A DNA stretch of 52,115 nt from Opitutales bacterium (lineage in GTDB: Bacteria; Verrucomicrobiota; Verrucomicrobiia; Opitutales; UBA953): contig JAFYWY010000069.1 in assembly GCA_017546455.1 (NCBI GenBank), positions 1 to 52,115 on the forward strand, read 5' to 3'. Under the pieces are notes generated by a model that searched no databases, was not told the origin of the DNA, and saw only the letters and a program-made list of their open reading frames with translations. Positions 33,720 through 42,603 of this stretch are shown here, one piece after another. Within the stretch, counting starts at the first letter, position 1, and each line of letters starts with the position of its first letter. A program made the translations under genes and the position numbers.

Positions 33720-35156
33720 TCAAGTATTCGTTTTGCTGTAAGGCAGGTGAATGCAAAAACTTGTCTTTCCGGGGACGCTTTCGAGCGAAATTTCGCCTTC
33801 GTAGGAGTCGACGATGCGGCGCACGATGGCGAGTCCGAGTCCGAGCCCGAATTGCAGGCCGTTTTTCTTGGTCGTGAAATCGGGTTGAAAGATTTTTTGG
33901 TGGAGGCTTTCGGGGACGCCGGGGCCGTTATCGGTGATGGTGACGGCGATGAAGCCGCGCAGGGTACCGGTCGGGACGACCTGGAGGCGCATTTTGATGA
34001 GCGGATCCGGGGTTTGCGCGAGCTTGAGGGCGTCGCAGGCATTTTTCGTGATGTTGACCCAGATTTGGACGAGCTCGGTCATGTCCGCGCAGATTGTCGG
34101 GCAGTCTTGGGCTTCGCCGATTTGCGCTTCGAGGCGGACTTCCCGCAGGTGCGTCTTCAAAAGGGCGATGGCTTCGCAGAGGGATTCGTGGACATTGGTG
34201 CCGGCTTCGCGGACGATGTTTCCGCCGCCGCCGAGCAGTTTGACGGAGCGCACGATGCTGGCGGCGTGTTTGGCCGCGACGCGCATGTCGTGCAGGTCGT
34301 GTCCGAGTTCCCAGTAGCGCGCGGAGCTTTCGAGCCCGGCGATAAATTTTTTTCCGAGCGCCTTGGCGTTTTCGCGGGTTCCTGCGATCCGGACGAGGAC
34401 CTTTGCGATATCCGGCGGGAGGTCGTATTCGGCTTCAAATTCGCGGGCGAGCCGGCGAATATCTTCGCTGGACGTAACGGCGGAATAATTCAGGCCGCGG
34501 CGGAAAATGTCCAGCAGCTCGTCGGAGCGTTCCGCGATAGCCGATTCCAGGAATTCCAAAATGAAATCCGTCTTGCGGGCAAGCACGCCGACGGCGTTAT
34601 TGAGTTCGTGGGCGATTCCTGCCGCGAGTTGGCCGAGCGTTGCGGACATTTCCGCGCGGTGCATGCGTTTCAGGGCCGCTTCTTTTTCGACGGTACGTTC
34701 AAACATGCGGGAATTTCTTACCGCGAGTTCGTGAAGCATCGCCGGCGTGAACTGCTCGACGAGAGATCCGTAAATTTCGGGTTCGACGGCGGCGACATCC
34801 GTGTCGATATAAGCGAGTTCGACATCGGTATCTGCGACGATTTCCGAGGAAACGGCGTAGCGCTGGGAGAAGAAGCTTTGGATGCCGATGTACGAGCCGA
34901 CGCTGGCGTGGAAAATTTCGTAGCGCATACCGTCGGCTTCGTCGTCATCTTTTTGGTAAGCAATGACGTCACCGCGTACGACGAGGAAGAGCAGCTTGCT
35001 CGCTTCGTTTTGGCGGAGAATGACTTCACCTCGTTTGAAGGAGAGTCGGCGCTTCGGATCGGAAAAATAGACCCGATTGATGCGTTCCAAATTCTTTTGG
35101 TAGGGGAGCGGTTCGGCGGGCACGGGGGAGGAGGGGTAGGGGTGAAAGGAAAGCAA
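33720..35156 (-). CDS. Histidine kinase with N-terminal cyclic nucleotide-binding domain
   Basis: 478 residues without transmembrane segments. Residues about 28-125 form a cNMP-binding/CRP-like beta-roll (FKRGEVILRQNEASKLLFLVVRGDV...). A HisKA helix follows with His183 in AAGIAHELNNAVG, and an HATPase domain with N box NITKNACDAL, G1 DNGPGVPE and G2 GLGLGLAIVRR. This is a soluble sensor kinase gated by a small ligand or by redox; which nucleotide binds is unknown. It should phosphorylate the neighbouring response regulator. Confidence 0.9.
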   Translation of the reverse strand: MLSFHPYPSSPVPAEPLPYQKNLERINRVYFSDPKRRLSFKRGEVILRQNEASKLLFLVVRGDVIAYQKDDDEADGMRYEIFHASVGSYIGIQSFFSQRYAVSSEIVADTDVELAYIDTDVAAVEPEIYGSLVEQFTPAMLHELAVRNSRMFERTVEKEAALKRMHRAEMSATLGQLAAGIAHELNNAVGVLARKTDFILEFLESAIAERSDELLDIFRRGLNYSAVTSSEDIRRLAREFEAEYDLPPDIAKVLVRIAGTRENAKALGKKFIAGLESSARYWELGHDLHDMRVAAKHAASIVRSVKLLGGGGNIVREAGTNVHESLCEAIALLKTHLREVRLEAQIGEAQDCPTICADMTELVQIWVNITKNACDALKLAQTPDPLIKMRLQVVPTGTLRGFIAVTITDNGPGVPESLHQKIFQPDFTTKKNGLQFGLGLGLAIVRRIVDSYEGEISLESVPGKTSFCIHLPYSKTNT

Positions 35157-35177
35157 CGAGGCGGTTTCGCGGGAAGA

Positions 35178-36512
35178 TTATTCCCACGAAGCCGGCTGCC
35201 CGGTGCATTCGAGAACGCCGCGCCAGAGCTCGCTGATCGTGTTGACGCGCTTGCGTCCCTTTGCGATGAGCGAGAGCGGAAGATTGACGTGGACGCGGTG
35301 GCACATCGCGACGATCATGCCCGTCTTTCCGGCCATACCGGCGTGGACGGCGTTGTGCGCCAAGTGCGAGCAGTACGCGTTGTCGTAAGCGTTTGCCGGA
35401 ATGCTTCGGATGATGTAGCTCGGGTCGATGTATTTAATCGAGGTGTCGATGCCGTGTTCCTTCATGTCGGCGCTGATGCGGTCGCGCAGGAACTTTCCGA
35501 TGTCGGCGTGGCGCTTGTTGCCGGAGGCATCCGTGCCGAGGTTGACGTCCTTGAACAAATCCTGTCCGGCGCCTTCCGCGACGACGATGACGGCGTGGTC
35601 GCTCGTCGTGATACGTTCGCGCAGCTTGGCCAAAAATCCGTTCGGGCCGTCGAGCTTGAGCGGCACTTCCGGGATGAGTACGAAGTTGGCTTCCGAGCTT
35701 GCGAGCGAGGCGTAGGCGGCAATAAAGCCGGAGTCGCGGCCCATGAGCTTGACGATCCCGATGCCGCGCGGAGCACCCTTGGCTTCGACGTGCGCGCAGT
35801 TGATGACCTTAACGGCTTCCGAAACGGCGGATTCAAAACCGAAGCTCTTGTCGAGCAGGATAATGTCGTTGTCGATGGTTTTCGGGATGCCGATGACGGA
35901 TTTCTTCAGGTTGCGCAGTTTGCATTCCTGGGAAATTTCATTGGCGGCACGGAGCGTACCGTCGCCGCCGACGACGAAGAGAATGTCGATGCCCATGCGT
36001 TGGAGCGTATCGACGAGCGTCGGCGTGTCCTGCTGGCCGCGGGAGCTGGCGAGAATCGAGCCGCCCTGTGCGTGAATGTCCGAAACGACGTCGCTGTCCA
36101 AGAGCATCGGCGAATGGCCGTACTTGGCGACGAGGCCTTCGTAGCCGTAACGGAAACCGTAGATGCGAGAAACGCCGTAGGAATGCTGCAGGCCCATGAC
36201 AAGGTTGCGGATAACGTCGTTCAAGCCCGGGCAGAGACCGCCGCAGGTGACAATCCCGACTTTCGTTTCGGCGGGATTGAAGAAGATGGATTCGCGCGGA
36301 CCGGCGGCTTCGAAAGACGGCAGGGGGCGGCCTTCCTTGATGGCCTTCATGGTTCCGGCATAGGTGATGTCGAAAAGAATGCGGTCGTTATCCGTTTTGA
36401 AGAGTTGTTCGGAATAGCTTTCTTTTTTGAAAGGCGAGGGGAAGCGGCATTCTCCGAGATTTTCGATGAGCGTGTCGGCTTCGGTGATTTGGGGAACTTC
36501 GTAGGCACTCAT
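35178..36512 (-). CDS. 6-phosphofructokinase (ATP-type, long-chain clade)
   Basis: 444 residues. It shows GIVTCGGLCPGLNDVIR, VVGGDGTLRAANEI, GIPKTIDNDI with the catalytic Asp, and EAKGAPRGIGIVKLMGRDSGFIA. The GGDGT (rather than GGDD) sequence suggests ATP instead of pyrophosphate as phosphoryl donor. The length and N-terminal extension of about 75 residues match the clade shared by plants, spirochaetes and PVC bacteria. It phosphorylates fructose 6-phosphate in glycolysis. It is followed by the kinase gene after 21 bp. Confidence 0.92.
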   Translation of the reverse strand: MSAYEVPQITEADTLIENLGECRFPSPFKKESYSEQLFKTDNDRILFDITYAGTMKAIKEGRPLPSFEAAGPRESIFFNPAETKVGIVTCGGLCPGLNDVIRNLVMGLQHSYGVSRIYGFRYGYEGLVAKYGHSPMLLDSDVVSDIHAQGGSILASSRGQQDTPTLVDTLQRMGIDILFVVGGDGTLRAANEISQECKLRNLKKSVIGIPKTIDNDIILLDKSFGFESAVSEAVKVINCAHVEAKGAPRGIGIVKLMGRDSGFIAAYASLASSEANFVLIPEVPLKLDGPNGFLAKLRERITTSDHAVIVVAEGAGQDLFKDVNLGTDASGNKRHADIGKFLRDRISADMKEHGIDTSIKYIDPSYIIRSIPANAYDNAYCSHLAHNAVHAGMAGKTGMIVAMCHRVHVNLPLSLIAKGRKRVNTISELWRGVLECTGQPASWE

Positions 36513-36609
36513 AGTCTTTATGCGAATTATGCGGAGATTCTTCCACTCGTGGCGCCTGTTCGCAAGATTTTAGTTCGCCTGCGGCCTTTGGCCGAGTACT
36601 CCAAACGGA

Positions 36610-36639
36610 CGGAGCGAGCTCCGAAAAGAACTCGCTCCG
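36610..36639. terminator. Hairpin between the ABC permease and phosphofructokinase genes
   Basis: A stem of CGGAGCGAG (36610-36618) and CTCGCTCCG (36631-36639) with a 12-base loop. No T-run follows on either strand, so terminator function is uncertain; a second weak palindrome (GATCGGCCGATTC) lies 10 bp further. Confidence 0.35.
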
Positions 36640-36674
36640 CAGTCGGCGATCGGCCGATTCTCGAGGTGTTGCCG

Positions 36675-37952
36675 CTATTCGTAGCGGAGGGCTTCGATGG
36701 GGTCGAGGCGAGAGGCCCGGAGTGCCGGGAAGATTCCCGAAATAACCCCGATGCCGACGGAGAAGACAAAGCCCGCAAGCATGACGCTCGGTTCAACCGA
36801 CATGCCGACCATGCCGCGACTCATCGGGGAGCCGCCGCCGCCCGCCATCACCATGCCGATACCTTCGACCAGCGCGACGGAAAGCAACAGACCGAGCAAG
36901 CCGCCAAGCGAACTGACCAGTGCCGTTTCGACGAGGAACTGCATGAAAATATCGCTCCCGCGCGCGCCGACCGCCTTGCGCACGCCGATTTCGCGGATGC
37001 GCTCGTTAATGGCCGCCAGCATGACGTTCATGATGCCGATCCCGCCGATGAAAAGCGAAATAAAGGCTACTCCGCCGAGCGAAATCATGAAGGACTGTTC
37101 CGTTTTCTTGAATTCGTCGAGCATTTCCTCGTTCGTCGAAATCGAAAAATCTTGGAAGCCGTTGTGCGATTGCAACAACACGCGGTCGAGCTGTGAAACC
37201 GTGTCTTCAAGCTGATCCACGGAACTCACGCGCACGTAAAGCGACGAGAGTTTGTCGTTGGACGTGTAATTCGTCATCGCCGTGTGAATCGGGATGTAGC
37301 AGCCGCCGTTCATCCAGCGCCCCGGACCGCGTTTCTTGTCCTTGCCGCCGGGCCCGCCCTTACCGACGGAATAGGTGTTGAGAATGCCGACAACGGTAAA
37401 CCATTCCCCGCCGATTTTAACGGCCTTGCCGATGGGGTCTTCGTTGCTTTCAAAAATTTCTTCGGCCACGAGCGAACCCAAGACGCAGACTTTCGCGCGC
37501 GTCAGCTCGTCGGCATCCGCAAGGAAACGTCCTTTTTCGACGCTGCGTTTGTTGATGACGAGCCAGTCTGACATCGTTCCCGTGACGCGGGCGTTAAATT
37601 CCTTGCCGTTACGGGAAATGCTGGTCCAGCGAATCGAAATTTCGGGCGAAATATGGGAAACGCTCGGCACGAGTTTACGGATGGCATCGACATCGACCAT
37701 GCGCAGTCCCGGCGCGGAATCCTGAAGGTGTTCCTGCTCTTTCGGGAGCGATTCCGTCGAAATCGTAATTTTTTCGATGCCGCCCTGCATTTCGATAAAG
37801 CCCTTGAACTGGCCGACCATTCCTTGGACGACCGATACCATGGCGACCAGGGCCGCGACGCCGAGAATAATGCCCGACATCGAGAGCAGGGAGCGCATTT
37901 TGTGTGCGAGAATTTCCCGCAATCCGTTGATAAATGCTCCGTAAAAATTCAT
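36675..37952 (-). CDS. ABC transporter permease, MacB-like
   Basis: 425 residues of the MacB/LolC-type topology: one N-terminal transmembrane segment (LLSMSGIILGVAALVAMVSV), a large periplasmic domain of about 230 residues, then three C-terminal segments. It has IGIMNVMLAAINERIREIGVRKAVGA and the ending FPALRASRLDPIEALRYE. Such proteins drive export or lipoprotein release without moving substrate through the membrane themselves. The 4-bp overlap with the ATPase gene confirms one transporter. A membrane-fusion (MacA-like) partner is not present in the window. Confidence 0.92.
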   Translation of the reverse strand: MNFYGAFINGLREILAHKMRSLLSMSGIILGVAALVAMVSVVQGMVGQFKGFIEMQGGIEKITISTESLPKEQEHLQDSAPGLRMVDVDAIRKLVPSVSHISPEISIRWTSISRNGKEFNARVTGTMSDWLVINKRSVEKGRFLADADELTRAKVCVLGSLVAEEIFESNEDPIGKAVKIGGEWFTVVGILNTYSVGKGGPGGKDKKRGPGRWMNGGCYIPIHTAMTNYTSNDKLSSLYVRVSSVDQLEDTVSQLDRVLLQSHNGFQDFSISTNEEMLDEFKKTEQSFMISLGGVAFISLFIGGIGIMNVMLAAINERIREIGVRKAVGARGSDIFMQFLVETALVSSLGGLLGLLLSVALVEGIGMVMAGGGGSPMSRGMVGMSVEPSVMLAGFVFSVGIGVISGIFPALRASRLDPIEALRYE

Positions 37953-38656
37953 TGCAGGTAGTCCTCCAAAATCTTGCCGTCACGCATTGAAACTACGCGG
38001 CTTGTGGCTTTGGCCACTTCCAAATCGTGCGTCACCATGACCACGGGAAGTCCGCTGTCGCGCAGAGAGCGTAGCAAATCCAGCGTGCGCGCGACGTTCT
38101 TACTGTCGAGATTGCCCGTCGGTTCGTCCGCCAAAACGACGCCGGGATTGTTGACGAGCGCGCGGGCCGTTGCGACGCGTTGGCGTTCCCCGCCGGAAAG
38201 CTGCGAGGGAATGTGCCCGATGCGGTGATCGAGTGCGACGCGGGAAAGCGCTTCGCGTGCGCGTTCTTCGGCCTCTCTGCGGGAGACGCGCGAATACGTC
38301 AGCGGCAACATAACGTTTTCCAAAACGGTCAGACGCGGGAGCAGATTGAACGCCTGAAAGATGAAGCCGATGCGGTTGGCACGATACCAGGCGCGTTTGG
38401 AAGCGCCGATGGCGGAGACGTCCTCACCTTCGAAAAACATCTTCCCGCTCGTCAGCGTGTCCATGAAACCGAGCATATTCATCATCGTCGATTTTCCGGA
38501 ACCGGACGGGCCGAGAATCGCGATGAATTCTCCGCGGTGAATTTTGACGCTTACGCCGTCGAGCGCATTAACGTCTTCGTCGCCCATGCGGTAAATTTTC
38601 CGGGCATCGACCAATTCGATGACGGGCGTGTTATCTGTTTTTTCGGAGTCAGGCAT
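37949..38656 (-). CDS. ABC transporter ATP-binding protein, MacB/LolD-like
   Basis: 235 residues with Walker A GPSGSGKST, Q-loop IFQAFNLLP, signature LSGGERQRVATARAL, Walker B VVLADEPTGNLD and H-loop VTHD. This subclass partners MacB-like permeases; the permease gene overlaps its 3' end. The substrate (lipoprotein, macrolide, peptide) is not determinable. The 300 bp upstream hold no gene. Confidence 0.95.
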   Translation of the reverse strand: MPDSEKTDNTPVIELVDARKIYRMGDEDVNALDGVSVKIHRGEFIAILGPSGSGKSTMMNMLGFMDTLTSGKMFFEGEDVSAIGASKRAWYRANRIGFIFQAFNLLPRLTVLENVMLPLTYSRVSRREAEERAREALSRVALDHRIGHIPSQLSGGERQRVATARALVNNPGVVLADEPTGNLDSKNVARTLDLLRSLRDSGLPVVMVTHDLEVAKATSRVVSMRDGKILEDYLQ

Positions 38657-38954
38657 TGGAAAGCTTCTACACTATTGCGGGGAGAACGCCGCGCCGAGAA
38701 AAAAGTTTCAGGGAATCTCCCTTTGGGAGGAGTTTACAATAGTTTAATGATTGAAGAGTTTAGCCGGCAGAGCCGAGAGAGACCTCGAAGAGGTAATTCT
38801 GAATCTCGAATTCCGATTCTCCTAAAGCCTGCTATAGAGTTCGCTAAGCGGTAAGTATTCGGAATCACTATTCGCAATTGCCGCTTTGAGGCTGTGCACC
38901 TCCGGCGCACATAACTTAATCTTGAGACAGATTTTGAATTTCTAGAGGTTGCCT
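38657..38954. other. Intergenic region without a recognisable gene
   Basis: 298 bp between the ABC ATPase start and the stop of the 38955 gene. It contains small palindromes (GAATCTCGAATTCCGATTC near 38802-38820) and a CACTATTCGCAATTGCCGC stretch near 38865 reminiscent of the dispersed repeat. The ABC promoter should lie here but no strong -35/-10 pair stands out. Confidence 0.4.
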
Positions 38955-40217
38955 TTAGCTTTTCCCGCCAGGGAGCTCCATCAGCGCCCGGATTTCGGCG
39001 TGGAGGCGTGCGGCTTCTTCGCGTGCGGCTTCGACTTTCTGCCATTGCGTGTGCAGGGCGGAGCTTTCGGTTTTGTCGCGAGTCCCGCGTTCCGGGGCCC
39101 AGATCGAGCTACCTTCCTTCAGTTCGCCGGAGGTGTCTTCGCGATGAACGATCATTTCGAGGAAGACGCCGAGTTCGACGAAGGCGTTGTGCCAGACGGG
39201 ATTGGTCGAGGAAAGGGATTCGTTGAGCTCCCGCAGTCGGATGTAAGCGAGCTTTTTGATGTCGAGCGAGTGGCGGTATTCAATCAGGGATTCGGCGGAA
39301 ACGATTTTTTCCGTTTCGCCGATTTGAATGTGAAAGCGATTGGATTTTTCGAAGCGCGCCTGCGAGCCGGCGAGGGATTCGGTGCCGGCGGGCGTTTTTT
39401 CGATGGCAGAGAAAAACGCGGTGGCCCAAGCGAGGTCAACTGATTTTTCGGCGGCCTCTTTTTTCTGCGGGAAGGCGTCGGCGGCGTTTTTCAGAATGCC
39501 GCGAAAATAATTCGGAAAGTTCTGCCAAGAGGCGAGTTCCCGCTTGCGCAGAGAGCGGTAAAACCAAAATGCGTTTACCTGAAAGGAATCGTCCGGAACT
39601 TGGCTGACGCGGTTTTGGCAGCGCGGTCCGACGAGCTTTTCAAAGGGAATCGGTGCGTTTTTTTCGGAGCGTTGGCGCAGGAGCAGTAGGCGGCCGCTGT
39701 TGTGGGCGATGGCCGTTTCCGTGGCAAGTGCCGAGGCGGCCCAAAGCGGCGCCTGTGTGTCTTTGAATTCCAATTTAAAATCACTGCCGTATTGCCACAG
39801 GACGCTTTGCGCTAAGCCGAGGGCGACGCTGTAGTCGTTGAGGCGCGTGGTGTCTGCGCGGAAGGTGCAAGTCGCATTGCGGCGGAAATCGCGGCCGGTT
39901 TCGAAGAGAATACCGGCGTCGGTATCGGGGGCGACCCAGACGGAGAGTTTGGCTCCGTCGGCGACGAGTTTCCAGCCGAGCACGGAGGACAGATGGCCTT
40001 CGAGCTTTTTGGCGATGGCGGCGACCCGTCGCATTTGCGCGAGGTCTTCCGAGAGGATCGTGAAGACGCGGGTGCGCGTTTCGTAGATGCTCGGCAGGGA
40101 TTCCAGTGCGGCTTTAACGAGGGCGTCTTCGTCTTGCGCGGGGGGCGGTGTTTCCTGCGCCGACGAAAAAATCGCCGCGAGCGCGAGAACGGGCAGGGCT
40201 GCGAGCGATTTTTTCAT
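38955..40217 (-). CDS. Unrecognised exported protein
   Basis: 420 residues with a signal peptide (MKKSLAALPVLALAAIFSSA, cleavage near residue 20). The mature protein is mixed alpha/beta with no recognised family. It carries FTILSEDLAQMRRVAAIAKKLEGHLSSVLG then KLSVWVAPD, followed by LAQSVLWQYG and ALWAASALATETAIAHNSGRLLLL. This order recalls degenerate gluzincin peptidases, in which a surface is searched for a HExxH, but no HExxH is seen. A coiled C-terminus (KVEAAREEAARLHAEIRALMEL) ends it. It is 11 bp from the next gene on the same strand, so they are co-transcribed. Confidence 0.6.
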   Translation of the reverse strand: MKKSLAALPVLALAAIFSSAQETPPPAQDEDALVKAALESLPSIYETRTRVFTILSEDLAQMRRVAAIAKKLEGHLSSVLGWKLVADGAKLSVWVAPDTDAGILFETGRDFRRNATCTFRADTTRLNDYSVALGLAQSVLWQYGSDFKLEFKDTQAPLWAASALATETAIAHNSGRLLLLRQRSEKNAPIPFEKLVGPRCQNRVSQVPDDSFQVNAFWFYRSLRKRELASWQNFPNYFRGILKNAADAFPQKKEAAEKSVDLAWATAFFSAIEKTPAGTESLAGSQARFEKSNRFHIQIGETEKIVSAESLIEYRHSLDIKKLAYIRLRELNESLSSTNPVWHNAFVELGVFLEMIVHREDTSGELKEGSSIWAPERGTRDKTESSALHTQWQKVEAAREEAARLHAEIRALMELPGGKS

Positions 40218-40228
40218 GCGGGAGAAAC

Positions 40229-41497
40229 TTAGGCGTTGGGAGAAAATGCGAGCGTCGTCACTTTCCCTGCGCGCAGTTTAAACGGTGCGCCGAGCGCTTC
40301 GTTGGTGTCGTTGCGGAAGATGGTGATTTCCGTGTCCGCCTTCATCGGACCGAAGTCAAAGCGCCAGAGGTTGGAGCCGGAGTAGTCCATCGGGACGGAT
40401 TTTTTGAGCGAGAGCCCGGGTGCGTTGCCGCGCAGGTAGGGGCGTTCGCCGGGACCGAATTGTGCCTTGAGAATCAGCGCGGTGTGCGGCAGATCTTCGA
40501 TGAGCGGCAATTCGCCTTCGGCAATCGGGCGTTGCTCGGGAATGCTTTCTTCGGAAACCTTTTGCGGCTCCGGAGCGGCTTGGGCGGGAGCGGGCTCCGC
40601 GGGGGCCGTAGCTTCGGGTTTCGCGGAAAAATATTCGATGACGACGAGGCATTTCGGTGCGGACGGAGCCTTGGCGGGCACGTCGGCAATCAGCTTCGAA
40701 ACGGCGGAGGCGACGCTTTCGGCATTGGCGGCTTGAGCGCGTTCGAACATGTTTTGCGGGAGCGGGAAATCTTCGTCGGACTCGACGGCATCAGCCTCGT
40801 TTTCGTCGATAAAGATTTCGTCTTCCGTCACGTCATCTTCGGATTCGGCCTTGGTGAGCGACTCAAATTTTTCGAGAATTTCGTCCTGGGTGGCGACGAT
40901 GGCTTCGAGGCGTTCGTCGATGGCGCCCCAATTCTTGCTTTCGCTCTTGGCCGTGCTCAGCTGCGCGCGAATCGCATCGTTTTGGGCTTCAATCCGTTCG
41001 GCGAGCTCTTTGGCGTTTTCGTTGAGCTTTTCGTGAAGCTGCGCGATGGCATCCGCAAGCTCTTCCGTGCGGTCGTCGGCGGAGCTGCCGGCGGCGAGTT
41101 TCGCATTCTCTTCTTGGCGGTTGGCCAAATACTTTACGGCATTTTCAAGCGAAGCGAGCTGCTTGGACAGAGCTTCGAAATCCGCATGGACTTCCTTGTG
41201 GATAATTTCCTGATTCGCGAACGACTGCTTCATGCGCGTGTCAAACGCTTCGAGAATGCGCGGCGCGGCATCGTTGATCGCTTCCCGCTTGGATTCGTGG
41301 TACCACTGATAAGCGGCCAGCACTTCACCGACGAGCAGGACCGTGCACAAAATCGCAAGCGTTACGAAATCGTGCTCCTGCTGCGATGCGTAAACCAAGA
41401 CGGCGACAACGGCGACGACGAAGACGACGATGCCGAGGCGGCGCGTGCCCGCAGAAGCGGTTTTCGATGCGGGTGTTTCCTGTGACGAAAATTCCAT
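40229..41497 (-). CDS. Unrecognised membrane protein with coiled-coil region
   Basis: 422 residues from the ATG at 41497; the upstream in-frame start at 41575 would overlap trpS. Two hydrophobic segments near the N-terminus (GIVVFVVAVVAVLVY, TLAILCTVLLVGEVLAAY) are followed by about 200 residues of coiled coil (FEALSKQLASLENAVKYLANRQ..., LADAIAQLHEKLNENAKELAERI). An acidic linker comes next, then an Ala/Pro-rich stretch (EATAPAEPAPAQAAPEP). The last 120 residues are a strand-rich domain. No family recognised; an envelope structural role is guesswork. Confidence 0.6.
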   Translation of the reverse strand: MEFSSQETPASKTASAGTRRLGIVVFVVAVVAVLVYASQQEHDFVTLAILCTVLLVGEVLAAYQWYHESKREAINDAAPRILEAFDTRMKQSFANQEIIHKEVHADFEALSKQLASLENAVKYLANRQEENAKLAAGSSADDRTEELADAIAQLHEKLNENAKELAERIEAQNDAIRAQLSTAKSESKNWGAIDERLEAIVATQDEILEKFESLTKAESEDDVTEDEIFIDENEADAVESDEDFPLPQNMFERAQAANAESVASAVSKLIADVPAKAPSAPKCLVVIEYFSAKPEATAPAEPAPAQAAPEPQKVSEESIPEQRPIAEGELPLIEDLPHTALILKAQFGPGERPYLRGNAPGLSLKKSVPMDYSGSNLWRFDFGPMKADTEITIFRNDTNEALGAPFKLRAGKVTTLAFSPNA

Positions 41498-41517
41498 GGG
41501 TGCTTTGAAGTAATGCC

Positions 41518-42534
41518 TTAGCGGGCGCGTTCCGGGAAGCCGACTTTGCGGTAAACTTTCGAGAGCGTTTTCCAAGCGGTTTTCTGCGCCGCTTCCGCAC
41601 CGGCTTTAAGCACTTCGTCCAAATAACCCTGATTCTTAATCAGCTCGTCGTAGCGCTGGCGGACCGGATCCAAGACGGCGATAATGGCGTCGGCGACGGT
41701 CTTTTTGAAATCGCCGTAACCTTTGCCCGCGAACTCGTCTTCGATCGCGGCGACGGATTTTTCGGTGATTGCCGAGTAAATCGAAATGAGATTGGTCACG
41801 CCCGGCTTGTTTTCCGCATCGACGCGAATCGAGCCTTCGGAGTCCGTGACGGCGGACATGATTTTCTTGCGGATAACGTCTGCGGTGTCGATGAGGTCAA
41901 CCGTTCCGAGCTGGTTCGGGTCGGACTTGGACATCTTCGAGTTCGGATTTTGGAGCGACATGACGCGTGCGCCCGCCTTACCGATGTAGGGCTCGGGGAC
42001 GTTGAAGGTCGGCGAGTAGGTCGCGTTGAATTTTTCCGCGAGGTCGCGCGTGAGCTCAAGGTGCTGCTTTTGGTCTTCGCCGACGGGGACGACGTGGGCG
42101 TTGTAGAGGAGGATATCCGCCGCCATCAGCACGGGATAGAAGAGCAGGCCGGAGTTGACGGAGATTTGTTTCTTTGCCTTGTCCTTAAACTGCGTCATGC
42201 GTTCGAGCTGGCCGAGCGGGCAAATGCAGGAGAGGACCCACGCAAGCTCGTTGTGCCCGTAAACGTGGCTTTGGACGAAGAGGTGGCTTTTTTCGGGATC
42301 GAGTCCGCAGGCCATGTACTGCGCGAGGCAGGAATAGGTGTTTTTGCGGAGTTCGGCGGGGACTTTCGGAAGCGTGATGGCGTGCTGGTTGGTTACGAAG
42401 AAATAGCATTCGTAATCATTTTGCATGGCGCTCCAATTGCGCACTGCGCCGAGGTAGTTCCCGAGGTGGAGTCTTCCCGTGGGTTGAGCTCCCGTTAAAA
42501 TGACCGGTTTGGAAATAGCTGCAGAATCTGCCAT
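41518..42534 (-). CDS. trpS: Tryptophanyl-tRNA synthetase
   Basis: 338 residues, standard length. It shows class I markers: TGAQPTGRLHLGNYLGA (HIGH-like), FVQSHV, PVGEDQKQHLELTRDLA, and SKMSKSDPN (KMSKS). It attaches Trp to its tRNA. The downstream gene starts 20 bp past its stop. Confidence 0.96.
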   Translation of the reverse strand: MADSAAISKPVILTGAQPTGRLHLGNYLGAVRNWSAMQNDYECYFFVTNQHAITLPKVPAELRKNTYSCLAQYMACGLDPEKSHLFVQSHVYGHNELAWVLSCICPLGQLERMTQFKDKAKKQISVNSGLLFYPVLMAADILLYNAHVVPVGEDQKQHLELTRDLAEKFNATYSPTFNVPEPYIGKAGARVMSLQNPNSKMSKSDPNQLGTVDLIDTADVIRKKIMSAVTDSEGSIRVDAENKPGVTNLISIYSAITEKSVAAIEDEFAGKGYGDFKKTVADAIIAVLDPVRQRYDELIKNQGYLDEVLKAGAEAAQKTAWKTLSKVYRKVGFPERAR

Positions 42535-42603
42535 AAAATCTTGTCGTAAAAAGCTTACCGGGCCGAAACGACCCGGGTGAAAAGGCGTCTCGACGGGCGT
42601 GCC

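Noticed and set aside
33747..37196. A 1,149-residue open frame on the plus strand crossing the histidine kinase, phosphofructokinase and ABC permease genes.
   Set aside because: It runs antisense through three well-supported genes; composition (Arg, Gly, Val, Asp rich) is that of a codon-bias shadow and no domain is recognisable.
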